Shown: in pieces, positions 1-7,063 of the stretch
Layout: each line of letters opens with the position of its first letter
Numbering within the stretch: position 1 is the stretch's first letter
Origin: Methanobrevibacter sp.
GTDB taxonomy: Archaea > Methanobacteriota > Methanobacteria > Methanobacteriales > Methanobacteriaceae
Length of the DNA stretch: 19,255 nt
Assembly (NCBI GenBank): GCA_009784145.1
Contig: WRCI01000010.1
Span: 1-19,255 of the forward strand
Reading direction: 5' to 3'
Notes under the pieces: generated by a model
Databases searched by the model: none
What the model saw: the letters and a program-made list of their open reading frames with translations, nothing else
Told to the model about the DNA's origin: nothing
Translations under genes and position numbers: made by a program

Positions 1-104
1 TGTTGTTTTATTTGTGTTTCTTGTTGTTTTATTTGTGTTTCTTGTTGTTTTATTTGTGTTTCTTGTTGTTTTATTTGTGTTTCTTGTTGTTTTATTTGTG
101 TTTT
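1..104 (-). repeat. 21-bp tandem repeat, five units, encoding KQQETQI heptads
   Basis: Units lie at 1-20 (clipped by the window edge), 21-41, 42-62, 63-83 and 84-104. The complete units 21-83 are identical at the base level, and the last unit differs by one base that changes Glu to Lys. A partial echo follows to 111. Because the period is 21 bp, gain or loss of units adds or removes exactly one heptad and keeps the frame. Base-level identity points to recent expansion. Confidence 0.95.
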
Positions 105-590
105 GTGTTTCTTGATTCTTTTTTCTTGTTTTTTCAAATTAAGATATAGTGATTTCGGCGATCTCAATTCATCATTCTTATTTTTAAATCTGAACTCATT
201 TTTACCATATAAAACATAATGTACTAGTGGATTTAGCTTGCTTTTTTTCACATCAGCATAAAAATTAAGGTAATAATTACCATTAAATTTTTCACTTGGA
301 TTTCTTCTTTCCACATATCCATGATAAATGTAATGGTTTAGAGGATTTATTGGGTGTTTTTTTATTTCAGGATACTTTTTTAGATAATATTCTTCATTAA
401 AAAGTTTCAAGCTTTCAATTTTCTGGTATGCTTTTATTTTTCCATATATTTTTTTAGGATTCCCTTTTTCCTTTAGTATAATGTATATTATCTTATTTTT
501 AGCAAATGAACTTTTAATTTTATCTAAAAATGATTTTTTATATTTAGGATAAATTTTTTTTTCATTGTTTACCAATCGATCACTTTCCAC
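1..590 (-). CDS. Glycan-locus protein with N-terminal YYLKKYP/HYxxxG repeats and heptad coiled coil (partial, C-terminus off the left edge)
   Basis: The minus strand is open from a stop at 612-614 to position 1, so the C-terminus lies outside the window. I place the start at GTG 588-590; a TTG at 573-575 is an alternative, and no in-frame ATG precedes the conserved part. The conserved part begins with KEKGNPKKIYGKIKA and carries two copies of the repeat seen at the front of the other large glycosyltransferases here (LFNEEYYLKKYPEIKK...NHYIYHGYVERRNPS and NYYLNFYADVKKS...HYVLYGKNEFRFK). It then turns into a charged helix and at least five tandem KQQETQI heptads, a likely coiled coil. Its best match in the window is the N-terminus of the protein encoded at 7060-9222. 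A glycosyltransferase domain probably follows beyond the edge, but this is inference. It is divergent from the gene at 1377. Confidence 0.8.
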   Translation of the reverse strand, partial: MESDRLVNNEKKIYPKYKKSFLDKIKSSFAKNKIIYIILKEKGNPKKIYGKIKAYQKIESLKLFNEEYYLKKYPEIKKHPINPLNHYIYHGYVERRNPSEKFNGNYYLNFYADVKKSKLNPLVHYVLYGKNEFRFKNKNDELRSPKSLYLNLKKQEKRIKKHKTQIKQQETQIKQQETQIKQQETQIKQQETQIKQ

Positions 591-1376
591 AATTTTTAGT
601 TTTTTTCCTGTTTAAAGTATCTCAAACATATTCTCAGCAATTAACATATTGCAATTATATAAACTGCCATAAATTATTTAGTTTTGATACTATTAATTTT
701 TCCAAAAACAAGCGAATTTAAGTTTTACTTCAACTATTACAAAATATTAATTTTATTATTATATTTATACTAATAGGAGCCAATACCGCAATCATCACTT
801 CAAAACTTGGTGATAAAAAGTTCCATTTAGTTAATATTACTTTTAAAATTATTTTGAAACAAACTGAAACATTTTTTAATAACCACTTATCTTTTTATAA
901 ATCTCAATTTATATATTATTATATTAATAGTTTTAATATAAGTTTCGTACTTTGAATATTAAATTGGTTGAAAAAGAGAAACATGATGAAAAAGACATAA
1001 TTAATTTAAATGAAGTTTTAAAATATTCATTAAAATATTTAAATTATCTCTGAACCAGTTTAAAGAAAATTTTTACTAATTTTCAGAATCACAGGGCATT
1101 TTTTATAATATTAAATACATAAAAAACGCATGAGCAAATATAAATTTTTTTGAACTTTTTAAAATCCAAATTTTTTCATATCTACTTTTTATGAATTATG
1201 TATTTATATTACAAATACTTAATAATATTTTAGAAGTTATATATGATTGATATAAAATCATAACCAAATTTTCATGAAAAAATACTTAACTCTAAAATTT
1301 AGTATCTACTAATATTGATAGTAATTTATATCAAAAGTTATAGTATAATAAAGTTTGTATTTAATAAAGTGATTCT
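591..1376. other. Long divergent intergenic region with possible gene relics
   Basis: This 786-base AT-rich stretch separates the minus-strand gene at 590 from the plus-strand gene at 1377. I see no intact gene or RNA. Two open stretches have no good start: 722-955 in plus frame (containing GANTAIITSKLGDKKFH) and 937-1053 (containing LVEKEKHDEKDIINLNEVLKY). They overlap in adjacent frames and could be remains of one frameshifted gene of unknown function. The last ~110 bases resemble the region just upstream of the paralogous gene at 9557 (shared ATACTT.AC...AAAA.TTAGTA pattern) and probably hold the promoter of the 1377 gene. Confidence 0.5.
1325..1373 (+). promoter_or_regulatory. Putative promoter and ribosome-binding site of the 1377 glycosyltransferase
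   Basis: TATA-like sequences occur at about 1325-1331 (TTTATAT) and 1339-1350 (TATAGTATAATA). GTGAT at 1369-1373 matches the archaeal anti-Shine-Dalgarno complement and ends 3 nt before the ATG at 1377, which supports that start. The exact TATA box cannot be decided by eye. Confidence 0.45.
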
Positions 1377-3566
1377 ATGATAAACAATAAAAATTCTACA
1401 TTAATTTCTAAATTATCAATATTCTGTTTATTTTTAAATATAAGAAAAATGGGAGTTAAAAATTTTTTTATCACCTTAAAAGGGTATCGTTCAGCGAAAA
1501 AAAGTGGATTATTCAATAATGAGCATTACATTAATGAAAATAAAGATATTAATTTTTTTAAGATGAATCCATTTGTTCATTACATTTGTTATGGCTATAA
1601 AGAATCTAGAAATCCTAGTATAAATTTTAATACTAACTTTTATTTATCTAGTTATGAGGATGTTAAAGATTCTGGTCTGAATCCTTTAATTCATTATTGC
1701 TTGTATGGAAAACAAGAAAATAGATTTATCAATTCCAACAACGAATTAGAAGAAAAAAATAAAATAATACAAAAGAATCAGGTTTTACTTTCTTCACCCA
1801 GCTTTAAACATTATCCTTTAGTATCCATTATAATACTTACTAGAAATGGAATTAATCATTTAAAAAGGTTGTTTAGAGATTTTGAAAAAAATATTGTTTA
1901 CCATAATTATGAAATTATCATTGTTGATAATGATTCTAGTGATGAATCTATTGAATTTTTGGAGGAGATATCAAAAGACTTACCTTTGAGAATAATTAAA
2001 AACACTGAAAATAAAAGTTTTTCAGAAGCTAATAATCAGGCATCTAAAAAAGCTAAAGGCGAATACTTGTTATTTTTGAACAATGATATTGAAACAACAT
2101 ATGGATGGCTTAATGAAATGATGGGAGTAATGCTTAATAATGATAAGGTTGGTTCTGTTGGTGCTAAATTAATTTACCCATTTTGTAAAAACAACGAACA
2201 TTCTTTAAAGGTTCAACATGCAGGAATATATTTTAAACAGTATAAAAATATTTTTCGCCCTCATAATTGGAATTTAATGAAACCTTTTAATAATTCAATA
2301 AAAACAGAAGTTATTTTTGGATCTACAGCCGCAGTTTTATTAGTTAAAAAATCGGTTTTTGATGAGATAGCTGGTTTTGATGAAGGATATTATTATGGGT
2401 ATGAAGATGTTGATTTAGCTCTCAAATTTATAGAAAATGGTTATTCTAATATGTTATCATCCACTGCAATGCTTTTCCATTATGAATCACCTACTCAAAA
2501 TAAAGAATTTGAAAAATCCGAAAAGAAGGAATATATGAGTAATAATCTTAAGTTATTAAATCATAAATGGAAAAAATTTCTTTTTAAAAGGATGTTCATT
2601 GAAAAATTGGATAATATTAAATTTTTAGGAAGAGAATCTCTAAAAATTGGTTTTATAGTAAATGAAGTGGGCTTTGGTTCAAAAACAGATGATACATTTA
2701 TTGCATTAGAGTTAGCAAAAGAATTGAAAAAATTTGGGTATGAAATCATTTTTATATCTAGAGATGATAAAATCAAAAACCCCGAAATTGATGTTTTAGT
2801 TAATTTATTATATGATTTTAATATTTCTGATATAAAACTAAATAAAAACACTATTAAAATTGCTTGGATGAGAAATTGGTTCAATAAATGGATTAATAAC
2901 AATGATATTAGGCTTCACGATTTTTATTTAAGCTCAAGTAAGAAATCACAGGAATATATAGCTAAAAAACAAGATAAAAATATTTATTTATTTCCAATAG
3001 CAACTAATCCTGATAATTTTAATTTTGATACTATTTATGAGGAATATGAATCAGATTATTGTTTCACAGGAAATTATTGGGGATATGAAAGAGATATAAT
3101 CGAATTTTTAAATCCAAAAGATTTAAAATATAATTTTACTATATATGGTGAGGATTGGGATAAAATAGACAAGTTTAGGGAGCATAATAAAGGATTTGTT
3201 GATTATTTGAACATTCCAAAAATATATTCTTCCACAAAACTCGTTATTGATGATGCAAATGATACAATAAAAGATTATGGGGTTATAAATAGCAGAGTAT
3301 TTGATGTAATTGCTTCTAAAACATTAGTTATTACCAATTCCAAGATTGGTTCCGAAGAAACATTTAGTGAGATGTTGCCTTATTTTTCTTCTAAAGAAGA
3401 ATTGTATAGTTTGATTAACTTTTATTTAGAAAATGAAAATGAGCGAAATTTCAAAATAAAAGAGTTATATGAATTTGTTCTAAATAATCACACGTATAAA
3501 CATAGAGCAAAAAGATTTAAAGAAATTTTAGAAGTCGAATGTATTAAAAAATCAGAATCAATATAA
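1377..3566 (+). CDS. Modular glycosyltransferase: N-terminal YYxxxYP/HYxxxG repeats, GT2 domain, CgeB-like GT-B domain
   Basis: A 729-residue protein. Residues 46-118 hold two copies of a repeat of the type Y(Y/I)...D(V/I)..S/F..NP.(V/I)HY..YG..E.R, a module often found in front of bacterial and archaeal glycosyltransferases. Residues ~147-380 are a GT2 (GT-A fold) domain: VSIIILTRNG, EIIIVDND, the DXD-equivalent LFLNNDIE near 235-237 and GYEDVDLALK near 342. Residues ~425-720 resemble the CgeB / Glyco_trans_1_2 family (DYCFTGNYWGYERD, INSRVFDVIASKTLVIT). The protein is cytoplasmic or membrane-associated and probably transfers two sugars onto a surface glycan; donors and acceptors cannot be read from the sequence. 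It is a clear paralogue of the protein at 9557-12643, which has an extra C-terminal CgeB-like domain. The methyltransferase gene begins 65 bases downstream on the same strand, so co-transcription is plausible. Confidence 0.9.
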   Translation: MINNKNSTLISKLSIFCLFLNIRKMGVKNFFITLKGYRSAKKSGLFNNEHYINENKDINFFKMNPFVHYICYGYKESRNPSINFNTNFYLSSYEDVKDSGLNPLIHYCLYGKQENRFINSNNELEEKNKIIQKNQVLLSSPSFKHYPLVSIIILTRNGINHLKRLFRDFEKNIVYHNYEIIIVDNDSSDESIEFLEEISKDLPLRIIKNTENKSFSEANNQASKKAKGEYLLFLNNDIETTYGWLNEMMGVMLNNDKVGSVGAKLIYPFCKNNEHSLKVQHAGIYFKQYKNIFRPHNWNLMKPFNNSIKTEVIFGSTAAVLLVKKSVFDEIAGFDEGYYYGYEDVDLALKFIENGYSNMLSSTAMLFHYESPTQNKEFEKSEKKEYMSNNLKLLNHKWKKFLFKRMFIEKLDNIKFLGRESLKIGFIVNEVGFGSKTDDTFIALELAKELKKFGYEIIFISRDDKIKNPEIDVLVNLLYDFNISDIKLNKNTIKIAWMRNWFNKWINNNDIRLHDFYLSSSKKSQEYIAKKQDKNIYLFPIATNPDNFNFDTIYEEYESDYCFTGNYWGYERDIIEFLNPKDLKYNFTIYGEDWDKIDKFREHNKGFVDYLNIPKIYSSTKLVIDDANDTIKDYGVINSRVFDVIASKTLVITNSKIGSEETFSEMLPYFSSKEELYSLINFYLENENERNFKIKELYEFVLNNHTYKHRAKRFKEILEVECIKKSESI

Positions 3567-3631
3567 ATTAATTACATTAAAAAATTATTTAATTTAATAA
3601 AAAATTACATTAATAAGCTTATTTAGATACA

Positions 3632-4636
3632 ATGAAACTAAAAAATATTCCTGAAAATTATGAAACATCAGTTTTAGAAGATGTTGATAAATTTCTTGGA
3701 AAATCTGAAATGATTAAAAGTGAAAGAAGATTCTTAAATGGAATCATTAGAGAAATAAAGCCAAAAAAATTATTAGAAATTGGCATAGCTGCAGGAGGTT
3801 CTAGTGTTGTAATGTTAAATGCGATAAGAGACATTGAAAATTCGCAATTATGCTCAATAGATTATAATACTCAGTACTACCGCGATTCTAAATTAAAATC
3901 TGGATATTTAGTTGAAAAAACCATTCCACATTTAAAATTTAAATGGAAACTGTATACTGGCGGGGTTTCAGCTAAATTTATTGAAGAAATCGCAGAAATT
4001 GGCACAATAGACCTATGTTTAATTGACACAACACATCATATGCCTGGAGAACTTTTAGACATTTTAACTGTTTTACCATTTATGAAGAAAGAGGGAATTA
4101 TAATAATTCATGATACTAATTATAATTATTACAATCCGCATGGAATATCTTGTAATGTAGCGTTCAGTGTTATTAAAGCAAATAAAACACAACCTTTAGA
4201 TTATGATAAAAATTATGCTCCATTGGCAAATATTGGAGCTTTTAAAATAAATGAAGATACTTTTAGATATATTGATGATTTTTTCTTCGCACTAAGTTTG
4301 AATTGGAAGTATATTCCTAATAAAGAAGATATGAATTATTTTAAAAAACTATTTCAAAAATATTACAGTAAAGAGAATATGAAAAAACTAAATGCAATAT
4401 ATGATATGAATAAAAAACAAATAAACATAAAAAATCCTATTGAGGATGAACTAAACTCAAAGATAAAGGAAAATTTAAAACTTAAAAATACTATTGAAAA
4501 AGATAAAATTGAAATCGAAAACTTAGAGAGAAAAAATAACAATACTAATAAAAAACTAAAATTAATTAAAAACAGAAAAGTAGTCAAATACACAGATAAG
4601 CTAATTAAAATTAGAAAAAAATGCTTTAATCTGTAA
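3632..4636 (+). CDS. Class I SAM-dependent methyltransferase (Methyltransf_24/CmcI-like) with C-terminal coiled coil
   Basis: A 334-residue protein. A SAM-binding motif I is seen at residues 47-58 (LLEIGIAAGGSS), a ribose-binding acidic strand at 75-79 (SIDYN), a conserved LCLIDTTHHMPGE at 128-140 and IIIIHDTN at 156-163. The D..H and HD pattern is typical of the Methyltransf_24 / cephalosporin- and rhamnosyl-O-methyltransferase group, whose members methylate hydroxyls of sugars or small molecules. From about residue 265 the sequence becomes a Lys/Glu-rich helix with heptad character, ending in a basic tail (KLIKIRKK); such tails are common on glycan-locus enzymes. It starts 65 bases after the glycosyltransferase gene with no obvious Shine-Dalgarno, and converges on the broken methyltransferase downstream. 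O-methylation of the glycan made by this locus is inferred from context. Confidence 0.85.
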   Translation: MKLKNIPENYETSVLEDVDKFLGKSEMIKSERRFLNGIIREIKPKKLLEIGIAAGGSSVVMLNAIRDIENSQLCSIDYNTQYYRDSKLKSGYLVEKTIPHLKFKWKLYTGGVSAKFIEEIAEIGTIDLCLIDTTHHMPGELLDILTVLPFMKKEGIIIIHDTNYNYYNPHGISCNVAFSVIKANKTQPLDYDKNYAPLANIGAFKINEDTFRYIDDFFFALSLNWKYIPNKEDMNYFKKLFQKYYSKENMKKLNAIYDMNKKQINIKNPIEDELNSKIKENLKLKNTIEKDKIEIENLERKNNNTNKKLKLIKNRKVVKYTDKLIKIRKKCFNL

Positions 4637-4690
4637 ATAAGGTTATAACATAATAATATGTTGCATATTTCAATGTTAAATTACTTGAAT
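4637..4690. other. Convergent intergenic spacer
   Basis: This short AT-rich gap separates two genes ending toward each other. A T-rich run on the plus strand (about 4689-4700, overlapping the end of the minus-strand gene) is the only candidate archaeal terminator for the 3632 gene. No clear stem-loop is visible. Confidence 0.35.
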
Positions 4691-5444
4691 TTATTTTTTA
4701 TAATTAAAAAATGCCCGAACACCCGTGATTAAATTTTTAATAGAATATTTATCTATTTTTGGCTTTTTAATAGCGATTACAAATGCATATTGTGTTTTAA
4801 TCCCTTGTTTTAGTGCTAATTGATTTATAAACATTAAAAGTTCTAAAATTAACTTATCTTTATAACAATTTTCATCAAAATTATTTAAGATATCATTTAA
4901 TGCTGTGTGATAAACTGTTCCCCCAGTTAATATTATTTTAACATTAGGGAAATATTTTATTAAAGAATTTAAAATGTTTTCGGAATCAGGTGCCTCACTA
5001 GGGTCACGATTTGCAAGGGCTTCAGGATTAGTTCTTTGGACTGTAGTACATAGTTCATCTGGATTAAAAGGGTTTTTAAGATATAAATCAGGCAATAAAC
5101 TTCTAATATCATTACAAAGTTTAATTGCATTGTCTGAAAATTGAAATCTATTAAATCCTACATAATCATCCATATAAAAAATACCATAATCTTCTAAAAT
5201 ATCATAACTCCATTTTATGGATTTATCAACATCAAACATATGATGTAACGAGTTATTCCAATGAACAAAGTCTATTTTTTCATCAAAAATATATTCAAAA
5301 TAGTTTCCTTTAATTATTTTAATCTTGTTCTTAATTCCCAACTGTTTAGCTCTTTTATTAGCTAATTTGATTCTTTCATCAGATAATTCAAAAAGAGTAA
5401 ATTTTTCAACAATCCCTTCTTGAACCAGCAAAAATTCTTTTTCA

Positions 5445-5462
5445 CCCCCCCCCCCCCCCCCC
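5445..5462 (-). repeat. Homopolymer G18 tract (C18 on plus strand) in methyltransferase coding sequence
   Basis: Eighteen uninterrupted C on the plus strand stand out in a sequence with hardly any G/C runs; the next longest I noticed is C7 at 8253-8259. The tract sits in the SAM-binding loop. The incoming frame reads six Gly codons and then TGA at 5442-5444. Lengths with remainder 2 modulo 3 (8, 17, 20) join the incoming frame to the downstream frame GGT GAA AAA GAA. Confidence 0.95.
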
Positions 5463-5640
5463 AAAAAACAACAGAACACCGTGTTTAAGGACTTTATTCT
5501 CCTGTTTCAGTAAAATTTTAAGGTATTGATTCGATCCTGCAGAAATAATAGTATATTTTTCTCTACCCCCATAATTACAAACAACTTTATTGACATATTT
5601 TTTTATGGTTGTAGATTCCCACCATCTCAACTTATGGGAA

Positions 5641-5648
5641 TTTTTTTT
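5641..5648 (-). repeat. A8 tract (T8 on plus strand) near the methyltransferase start
   Basis: In the minus strand the codons CAA AAA AAA TTC run to TAA at 5632-5634. Removing one A gives CAA AAA AAT TCC CAT AAG TTG AGA TGG TGG, which continues into the conserved RWWES segment. It is therefore a second candidate slippage site or a disabling mutation. Confidence 0.7.
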
Positions 5649-5688
5649 GATTTGACCAATAGCTATTTATTTTTTCTTCATCATTCAT

Positions 5689-5809
5689 AAATTAGAATCT
5701 CCATTTATCAGGAATAACATATATAAATTATTTTCTTAGTTGTGTGATTATCTTTTTTTTATAATATGAAACTCAATTGCAGTGCCAAAATCAAATTTTA
5801 TATTATTAA
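5689..5809 (-). promoter_or_regulatory. Upstream region of the broken methyltransferase, with ribosome-binding site
   Basis: GGAG at plus 5699-5702 lies 10 nt before the ATG at 5688 and supports that start. A TATA-like ATTTATATAT (plus 5719-5728, minus strand) lies 31-40 nt upstream of the ATG. Predicted initiation from it would fall very near the GGAG, so it may instead be ordinary AT-rich sequence, with expression coming from the upstream glycosyltransferase gene that the IS now separates. Position 5802 begins the IS target duplication. Confidence 0.35.
5802..5809. repeat. Left 8-bp target-site duplication ATTATTAA
   Basis: It directly abuts the left inverted repeat of the IS and is identical to 7056-7063 at the right end. 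Confidence 0.9.
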
Positions 5810-5822
5810 CAAGGTGTCTGAT
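5810..5822 (+). repeat. IS left terminal inverted repeat
   Basis: CAAGGTGTCTGAT, exact reverse complement of 7043-7055. Confidence 0.95.
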
Positions 5823-5836
5823 AATCATGAAAAATT

Positions 5837-5855
5837 CAAGGATTTTTTATCCTTG
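5837..5855 (+). other. Subterminal hairpin inside the IS
   Basis: CAAGGAT (5837-5843), a T5 loop, and ATCCTTG (5849-5855) form a perfect 7-bp stem. Its outer five bases repeat the CAAGG tip of the element. It may bind transposase or stop outside transcription entering the element; both roles are inferred. Confidence 0.5.
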
Positions 5856-5989
5856 TTTAATATAAAATAAAGTTTATTTATTCATTGTTGATAAAAGTAC
5901 AAATTATTATTCAATGTATTTTAAATTAGGGTCTTTTAAATCGAAAAATTTAAATATCATTAGATTTATACATTTTATTGGTGTTCAAA

Positions 5990-7042
5990 ATGAAAATCCC
6001 AATGAATCCTGATAAAAAAGACCCTATATGGAAATTGTTTGGCAAACTACTTAAAGTTATCGACTCTGATAGTTTCAAAGAGGAACTATCTCGAAATGAT
6101 TTAACAAGCATTAAAAAACATCAAATGATGTTAAAATTAGTACTATTAAGTATATTTTTCCAATTAGACTTCTTTCATGTTCATGATCAAGTAAAAAACC
6201 GTGATAAATTGTGAAAATTTTTAGGTATTGATGAATTATTGAGTTTAAAACAAATTAGAGAGATTTATCATAGAAATGAAGAAAGTAAATATCTTGAATT
6301 ATGTTTAAAGACTTTAAATAAGATGCAATTTAAAAATATAAGAAATATAAAAACTATAATATTGGATTCAACTTCAATTACTTTAGATTTAAAATTCGGT
6401 GGAAAATTTTTAAGCATACAAAAATTGTTAACAAAAGAATACAAAAGAGCCTTTTCAACTAATTAAGGTCATTATGCTGGGTTTTAAATGACTTTAACTA
6501 TTGAAGAGAGAAGTTGTAAACCATTAGCAATATTAATTCATCCAGGTTCTCCTAATGACACTAAAATATTTGATGATATGTTATCTGAACTTAAAAGACG
6601 GAGAATATTGAAAAAATGGCAGTTAATATTGTGTGATAGAGGATTTTATAGTTTAGAAAACTATTTAATTGGAATAAACAAGTATGAGATTGTTCTTTTT
6701 ATCTTTCCTAAGAAAAAACCTTCTTTAATAACATTAATTGAGAGAATACAGAATCCATTAGAGTATTATACTGAAGAAAAATATAAAAATCAGAGATATG
6801 AGAAGTTAAAACAGAAATTATTTAGTTTACTTCCTAAATGGGAAGATTTCAGGAGAAGAAGATGGAAAATTGAGGAATTTTTTAAATTCATTAAGATAGA
6901 ATTAAAATTAAAGGAAATACATGCTTATACTAAGAGGGCTGTCTATAAACATGTTTATCTGAATGTATTTTTAATGGGCATCATGATTAACACGGGTTAT
7001 AGAGAAATTGAAGAGATAACGAATCTCCTAAATTTCACATAA
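5990..7042 (+). pseudogene. IS transposase (DDE, RNase H-like), interrupted by three in-frame stops
   Basis: A single reading frame runs from ATG 5990 (GGTG at 5980-5983 six bases upstream; a TTG at 5978 is less likely) to TAA 7040-7042, 351 codons in all. It contains nonsense codons TGA 6212-6214, TAA 6464-6466 and TAA 6485-6487 and no frameshift. Catalytic candidates are Asp in [12 protein letters not shown], Asp in [10 protein letters not shown] and Glu in [11 protein letters not shown], with an R...E...K arrangement like the YREK signature of IS4-type enzymes. [16 protein letters not shown] in the N-terminal part and GHYAGF.MTL before the second Asp keep the frame's protein-like character across the stops. 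As read, no functional full-length transposase would be made. The stops fall before the second catalytic residue, so the first fragments are inactive too. Confidence 0.88.
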
Positions 7043-7055
7043 ATCAGACACCTTG
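7043..7055 (-). repeat. IS right terminal inverted repeat
   Basis: ATCAGACACCTTG, exact reverse complement of 5810-5822; it starts at the base following the transposase stop codon. Confidence 0.95.
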
Positions 7056-7063
7056 ATTATTAA
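7056..7063. repeat. Right 8-bp target-site duplication, overlapping the stop codon of the adjacent gene
   Basis: ATTATTAA is identical to 5802-5809. The minus-strand gene's stop codon (plus 7060-7062) lies inside it, so the duplication regenerated the stop and left the coding sequence intact. Confidence 0.9.

Larger units (their letters stand above)
4691..5688 (-). pseudogene. Class I SAM methyltransferase, OFF in this sequence: frameshifted at a G18 tract and at an A8 tract (possibly phase-variable)
   Basis: The gene is read on the minus strand in three frames. ATG 5686-5688, preceded by GGAG (plus 5699-5702), gives MNDEEKINSYWSNQKK and then a stop at 5632-5634. A one-base slip in the A8 run (plus 5641-5648) continues as NSHKLRWWESTTIKKYVNKVVC, down to a run of 18 G (plus 5445-5462), after which the frame hits TGA at 5442-5444. 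The next frame supplies the rest: GEKEFLLVQEGIVEKF, ELSDERIKLANKRAKQLG, FVHWNNSLHHMFDVDKSIKW and GIFYMDDYVG, ending at 4691. RWWES...INK/VNK followed by a glycine motif, QEGIVE.F and HWNN.LHHMFDV is the pattern I recall for a SAM methyltransferase family in glycan clusters. The G tract encodes the Gly-rich SAM-binding motif I. With A7 and G17 (or G20) a protein of about 330 residues would be restored. Either phase-variable or decaying; a TTG at 5628-5630 could bypass the A-tract frameshift. Confidence 0.8.
5810..7055 (+). mobile_element. 1246-bp insertion sequence with decayed DDE transposase
   Basis: The ends are exact 13-bp inverted repeats (CAAGGTGTCTGAT at 5810-5822, ATCAGACACCTTG at 7043-7055), with weaker matching (TGAAA) a few bases further in. 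They are flanked by an exact 8-bp duplication, ATTATTAA. One transposase frame fills most of the element and stops exactly at the right inverted repeat. The 8-bp duplication and length resemble archaeal elements such as ISM1 of Methanobrevibacter smithii (ISNCY) or IS4-like elements, but the family cannot be assigned by eye. The element inserted at the 3' end of the glycosyltransferase gene, between that gene and the minus-strand methyltransferase. Its transposase is oriented opposite to both. Confidence 0.93.

Noticed and set aside
1..111. Left-edge direct repeats as a CRISPR array
   Set aside because: The units are contiguous 21-mers with no spacers and code for heptads in a continuous frame.
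2561..2902. Minus-strand frame opposite the first GT2-CgeB gene
   Set aside because: It is antisense to a well-conserved domain and shows no recognisable protein features; the same applies to frames at 10747-10965, 11395-11580 and 15226-15465.
4363..4593. Minus-strand open frame opposite the methyltransferase coiled coil
   Set aside because: It is a Phe/Ser/Leu-rich mirror of the Lys/Glu-rich coding strand, with no start signal.
4691..5479. Independent methyltransferase gene starting at GTG 5479
   Set aside because: That start falls just before the G tract, has no ribosome-binding site and would drop the conserved RWWES N-terminal part, which is encoded upstream in another frame.
6212..6487. 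Recoding or programmed readthrough of TGA/TAA in the transposase
   Set aside because: Both TGA and TAA occur in the same frame, with no slippery site, and other genes here end normally with TAA or TAG; simple nonsense mutations fit better.
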